From Planctomycetaceae bacterium (lineage in GTDB: Bacteria > Planctomycetota > Planctomycetia > Pirellulales > Pirellulaceae), in the NCBI GenBank assembly GCA_002862205.1, contig PKCN01000020.1, positions 25,029 to 89,028 on the forward strand: a stretch of 64,000 nt of DNA, read 5' to 3'. A program made the position numbers and the translations under genes. Position 1 is the first letter of the stretch, and each line of letters opens with the position of its first letter. Under the pieces are notes generated by a model. It had not been told where the DNA came from and searched no databases. It worked only from the letters and a program-made list of their open reading frames with translations. Shown here one piece after another: positions 61,935 to 64,000 of this stretch.

Positions 61935-63225
61935 CAGCAAACCTGTTCCTCGAAAACCATCATCCGTCATCCAGAAAAGTGATGATCGTAAACGCATTGG
62001 AAACAAATGGGGCTGTTCAGTGTCCTGGCTGATTCTTGCAAACAACGCTGGCGGGACTGATCCCTATTGGGAAGCCCGCCAACAGATGGTGGAAAAATGT
62101 ATTGCTGGTGCCGGCGTCACTGACACCCGTGTTTTGCATTCCATTCGCAATACATTGCGACATGAATTCATGCCAGAGGCGACGAGGCAGCATGCTTATC
62201 TCGATATGGCAGTCCCTATTGGTGACTCACAAACCATCAGCAGTCCGTTCACTGTCGCTTTGATGACAGAGACGATCAGACCGTGCGAAACGGATCGGGT
62301 ACTTGAGATCGGCACAGGAAGTGGATACCAAGCGGCCGTGTTAAGTCCATTGGTGGAGCACGTTTACTCAGTGGAAATCATGCCATGTCTCAGTCGTCAG
62401 GCGTCGGCAAACTTGCTGCGATTGAAATACGACAATGTGTCGACACGAGTCGCAGATGGGTTCGAGGGATGGCCGGATGCCGGACCCTTTGACAAGATTA
62501 TTGTGACATGCAGTCCAGAGTCCGTGCCTGAACCGTTGGTCAAACAATTGCGTGAAGGTGGAACACTCATCATTCCAGTTGGTCAGCGCTATCAACAGAC
62601 GCTTTTCCGGATGGTCAAAATCAACGGTCAACTGGTGCAAGAGGAACTCCGGCCAACACTGTTTGTTCCCATGACGGGGGAAGCAGAGGATGGGCGGCAG
62701 ATTTTGCCCGATGCTGCGAATCCCATCCTCGTGAATGGGGATTTTGAGTCAGTCAAGCGACCAAAGCTCGGAACTTCAAACGCAGATCAAGTCCCGGGCT
62801 GGTATTACGGACGGCAGGTCAGTTTGATCGATGGCACCGGACCAGAGCCGGCAGCGGTTGGCAACTCGTTTGTACGCTTCACCAATCAAACGCCGGGGCT
62901 CAGTTCTCACCTGCTTCAGGGAGTCTCTGTGGATGGCAGGCATGCCAGACGCATGGCTCTGAGCGGCTGGTGTAGGACATCAGATGTGATTGCCGGACCC
63001 GATGTGGATGCCGCACCTATGATCTCCATCAGCCTCTACGACGATTCAAGGTCGGAATTGGCCGTTTTTTGGTTGGGGCCATTTGGTCAGAACCGAGGCT
63101 GGCAGGCCCAGAAGACCGTGTTCGATGTCCCCCGTGCCAGCCGGGAGGCAATCCTGCGAATCGGACTCTTTGGAGCCACAGGCACTGCGGATTTCGATGG
63201 GATTCAGCTATCAAAGCCGGTCTGA
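61912..63225 (+). CDS. pcm: protein-L-isoaspartate O-methyltransferase fused to a carbohydrate-binding-like domain
   Basis: A 437-residue protein. Residues about 55-258 form a PCMT that methylates damaged isoaspartyl residues using SAM: MAVPIGDSQTISSPFTVALMTE, the SAM motif VLEIGTGSGYQAAVL (130-144) and FDKIIVTCSPESVPEPLV. Normal PCMT is about 210-220 residues. Residues about 268-437 (NGDFESVK, GNSFVRF, LSGWCRT, LRIGLFGATGTADFDGIQL) look like a CBM4/9-type or DUF642-like beta-sandwich. The N-terminus (1-54) is basic, with a short hydrophobic stretch near 34-46 that might anchor or export it, though no classical signal peptide is evident. ATG 61912 lies inside DUF72; ATG 61924 is an alternative. 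Confidence 0.9.
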   Translation: MKSGMKNDSKPVPRKPSSVIQKSDDRKRIGNKWGCSVSWLILANNAGGTDPYWEARQQMVEKCIAGAGVTDTRVLHSIRNTLRHEFMPEATRQHAYLDMAVPIGDSQTISSPFTVALMTETIRPCETDRVLEIGTGSGYQAAVLSPLVEHVYSVEIMPCLSRQASANLLRLKYDNVSTRVADGFEGWPDAGPFDKIIVTCSPESVPEPLVKQLREGGTLIIPVGQRYQQTLFRMVKINGQLVQEELRPTLFVPMTGEAEDGRQILPDAANPILVNGDFESVKRPKLGTSNADQVPGWYYGRQVSLIDGTGPEPAAVGNSFVRFTNQTPGLSSHLLQGVSVDGRHARRMALSGWCRTSDVIAGPDVDAAPMISISLYDDSRSELAVFWLGPFGQNRGWQAQKTVFDVPRASREAILRIGLFGATGTADFDGIQLSKPV

Positions 63226-63274
63226 GTGTGGGATCTCATTGCTAGACGGCGATTTTTACCAACTGTTGGATTTA

Positions 63275-63300
63275 CCCTAGCCGTTAAAAGTTCACTAGGG
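63275..63300 (+). promoter_or_regulatory. inverted repeat CCCTAG/CTAGGG and repeated CCTAGYCGTT
   Basis: CCCTAG and CTAGGG pair over six bases, and the ten-base word CCTAGCCGTT returns as CCTAGTCGTT at 63330, giving a cluster before the last gene. It may be an operator, or a terminator of the PCMT gene followed by a weak promoter (TTGTTT-N16-TATCCT at 63305-63332). Evidence is modest. Confidence 0.35.
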
Positions 63301-63400
63301 ATGCTTGTTTGCCCAGATTGTGCCGCTATCCTAGTCGTTGGGCTGCGCAACGAAAGATGCGGCTTGAATCACTGCTGAACGAACTAGGAGAATTGAAATC

Positions 63401-64000
63401 ATGAGGTGTTTACAGTACGTGGCTTTCGCGGGTGCCATTGTCATCCTTGCGGGTACAGTCGAGGCCGGCGGATCTTGGGGAGGCTCTTCAGGTGGAGCCG
63501 GCTCTTCGGGAGGCTACGCCTCTTCTGGCGGTTATGCCTCCTCAGGTGGTTACGCTTCCTCAGGTGGCAGCAGCGGAGGATTTGTTGCGCGATGGCGTGC
63601 TAAGCATGCGTACTCTTATGCAGGCGGTTCATCTGGCGGTTCATCCGGTGGTTCATCTGGCGGTTACGCAGTTCACTCGGGGGGCAGCAGCGGTGGTTCA
63701 TCGGGCGGCAGCACCGAGCATGCTGGCCCCATTCGGCGTCTGTTCGCAAAGATCCATGCAGCCAAAGCATCGCTACACAATCATGGTAGCAGTGGTGGTT
63801 CGTCCGGTGGTTATGCGATGCAGTCCAGCGGATCGTCCGGTGGTAGCAGCGGCGGGTATTCTTCCTACCGCTACTCCAGTCCACGGGTGATGTATTCGCA
63901 AGACGTGCCCTATGAAACGCAGTCCGAGTCGAATGAACCCGCAGTGGCGGATCCAGCACCTGCAGCCGAGCCACCTGCAGCCAAGCCACCTGCAGCCAAG
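63401..64000 (+). CDS. secreted Gly/Ser-repeat protein, 3' end outside the window
   Basis: An open frame of 200 codons reaches the right edge without a stop. AGGAGA ten bases before ATG 63401 supports the start. A signal peptide is clear (MRCLQYVAFAGAIVILAGTVEA), then come many GGSS and SSGGY units (about residues 23-140), a short basic helical island (RRLFAKIHAAKASLHNHG) and a Pro/Ala/Glu-rich tail with PPAAK repeats. Low-complexity Gly/Ser/Tyr proteins of this kind are usually surface or matrix components; no enzymatic motif is visible. I do not recognise a named family. Confidence 0.8.
   Translation, partial: MRCLQYVAFAGAIVILAGTVEAGGSWGGSSGGAGSSGGYASSGGYASSGGYASSGGSSGGFVARWRAKHAYSYAGGSSGGSSGGSSGGYAVHSGGSSGGSSGGSTEHAGPIRRLFAKIHAAKASLHNHGSSGGSSGGYAMQSSGSSGGSSGGYSSYRYSSPRVMYSQDVPYETQSESNEPAVADPAPAAEPPAAKPPAAK

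Noticed and set aside
1..64000. CRISPR array, insertion sequence, prophage, rRNA
   Set aside because: No spaced repeats of 25-40 bases, no transposase, integrase or phage structural gene, and no rRNA-like stretch was seen. The tandem repeats have no spacers.

Overview
This window reads as one piece of a planctomycete chromosome, most likely a marine Pirellulales-type bacterium. The evidence is the set of families that mark this phylum: a secreted protein with planctomycete cytochrome plus DUF1549/DUF1553 domains beside a DUF1501 protein, a dehydrogenase with the Pirellula-type heme-binding C-terminus, a DUF1559 prepilin-like protein, two DUF1080 proteins, a sulfatase, a Hanks-type kinase with a large extracytoplasmic half, and an archaeal/eukaryotic-like prolyl-tRNA synthetase. 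I saw no IS element, phage gene, CRISPR array, rRNA or tRNA. The placement is inference from gene content, not from a marker-gene tree.

Layout. 0-6.3 kb: the 3' end of an unknown gene, a DapA-family aldolase with an extra C-terminal helix, a K+-dependent membrane pyrophosphatase and a secreted sulfatase. 6.4-16.5 kb: a transmembrane Ser/Thr kinase, a small c-type cytochrome with a very clear terminator, a DUF1080 protein, a lipoprotein, rpmB-gatC, an NhaC-like antiporter with an inserted soluble domain, a secreted Pro-rich protein and a ComB-like phosphatase. 16.5-33.1 kb: a flagellar cluster on the + strand, in the order TPR protein, FlgN-like protein, degenerate GHKL ATPase, flgB, flgC, fliE, fliF, fliG, fliH, fliI, fliJ, MotE-like, fliK, flgD, flgE. 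It supplies the MS ring, part of the C ring, the export ATPase complex, the proximal rod and the hook; fliM/fliN, motAB, the export gate and flagellin are not in the window.

33.4-39.1 kb holds housekeeping genes: proS on +, then ispF, cysS, ruvC and ruvA on -. 39.4-43.5 kb has an ABC ATPase without a permease, a DUF1559 protein and an ABC-F protein. 43.9-51.9 kb is a secreted oxidative cluster (PSCyt1/DUF1549/DUF1553, DUF1501, sugar-dehydrogenase/multiheme protein). 52-56.8 kb on - carries ilvD and a MacA/MacB-like adaptor-permease pair without its ATPase. 56.9-64 kb on + has DUF1080, a HAD hydrolase, an SBF transporter, a Ppx/GppA phosphatase, a DUF72 protein, a PCMT methyltransferase fused to a carbohydrate-binding-like domain, and a Gly/Ser-repeat secreted protein cut by the right edge.

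The points most worth a second look are the PCMT fusion (61.9 kb), the hook protein with a tandem-duplicated Fn3-like insert (30.7 kb), the stretched FliG lacking the usual torque-helix charges (23.8 kb), the degenerate GHKL protein at the head of the flagellar rod genes (20.0 kb), a CysRS with an altered KMSKS loop (36.6 kb), and several unrelated minisatellites in gaps and next to stop codons (19.7, 33.2, 35.9 and 39.3 kb).
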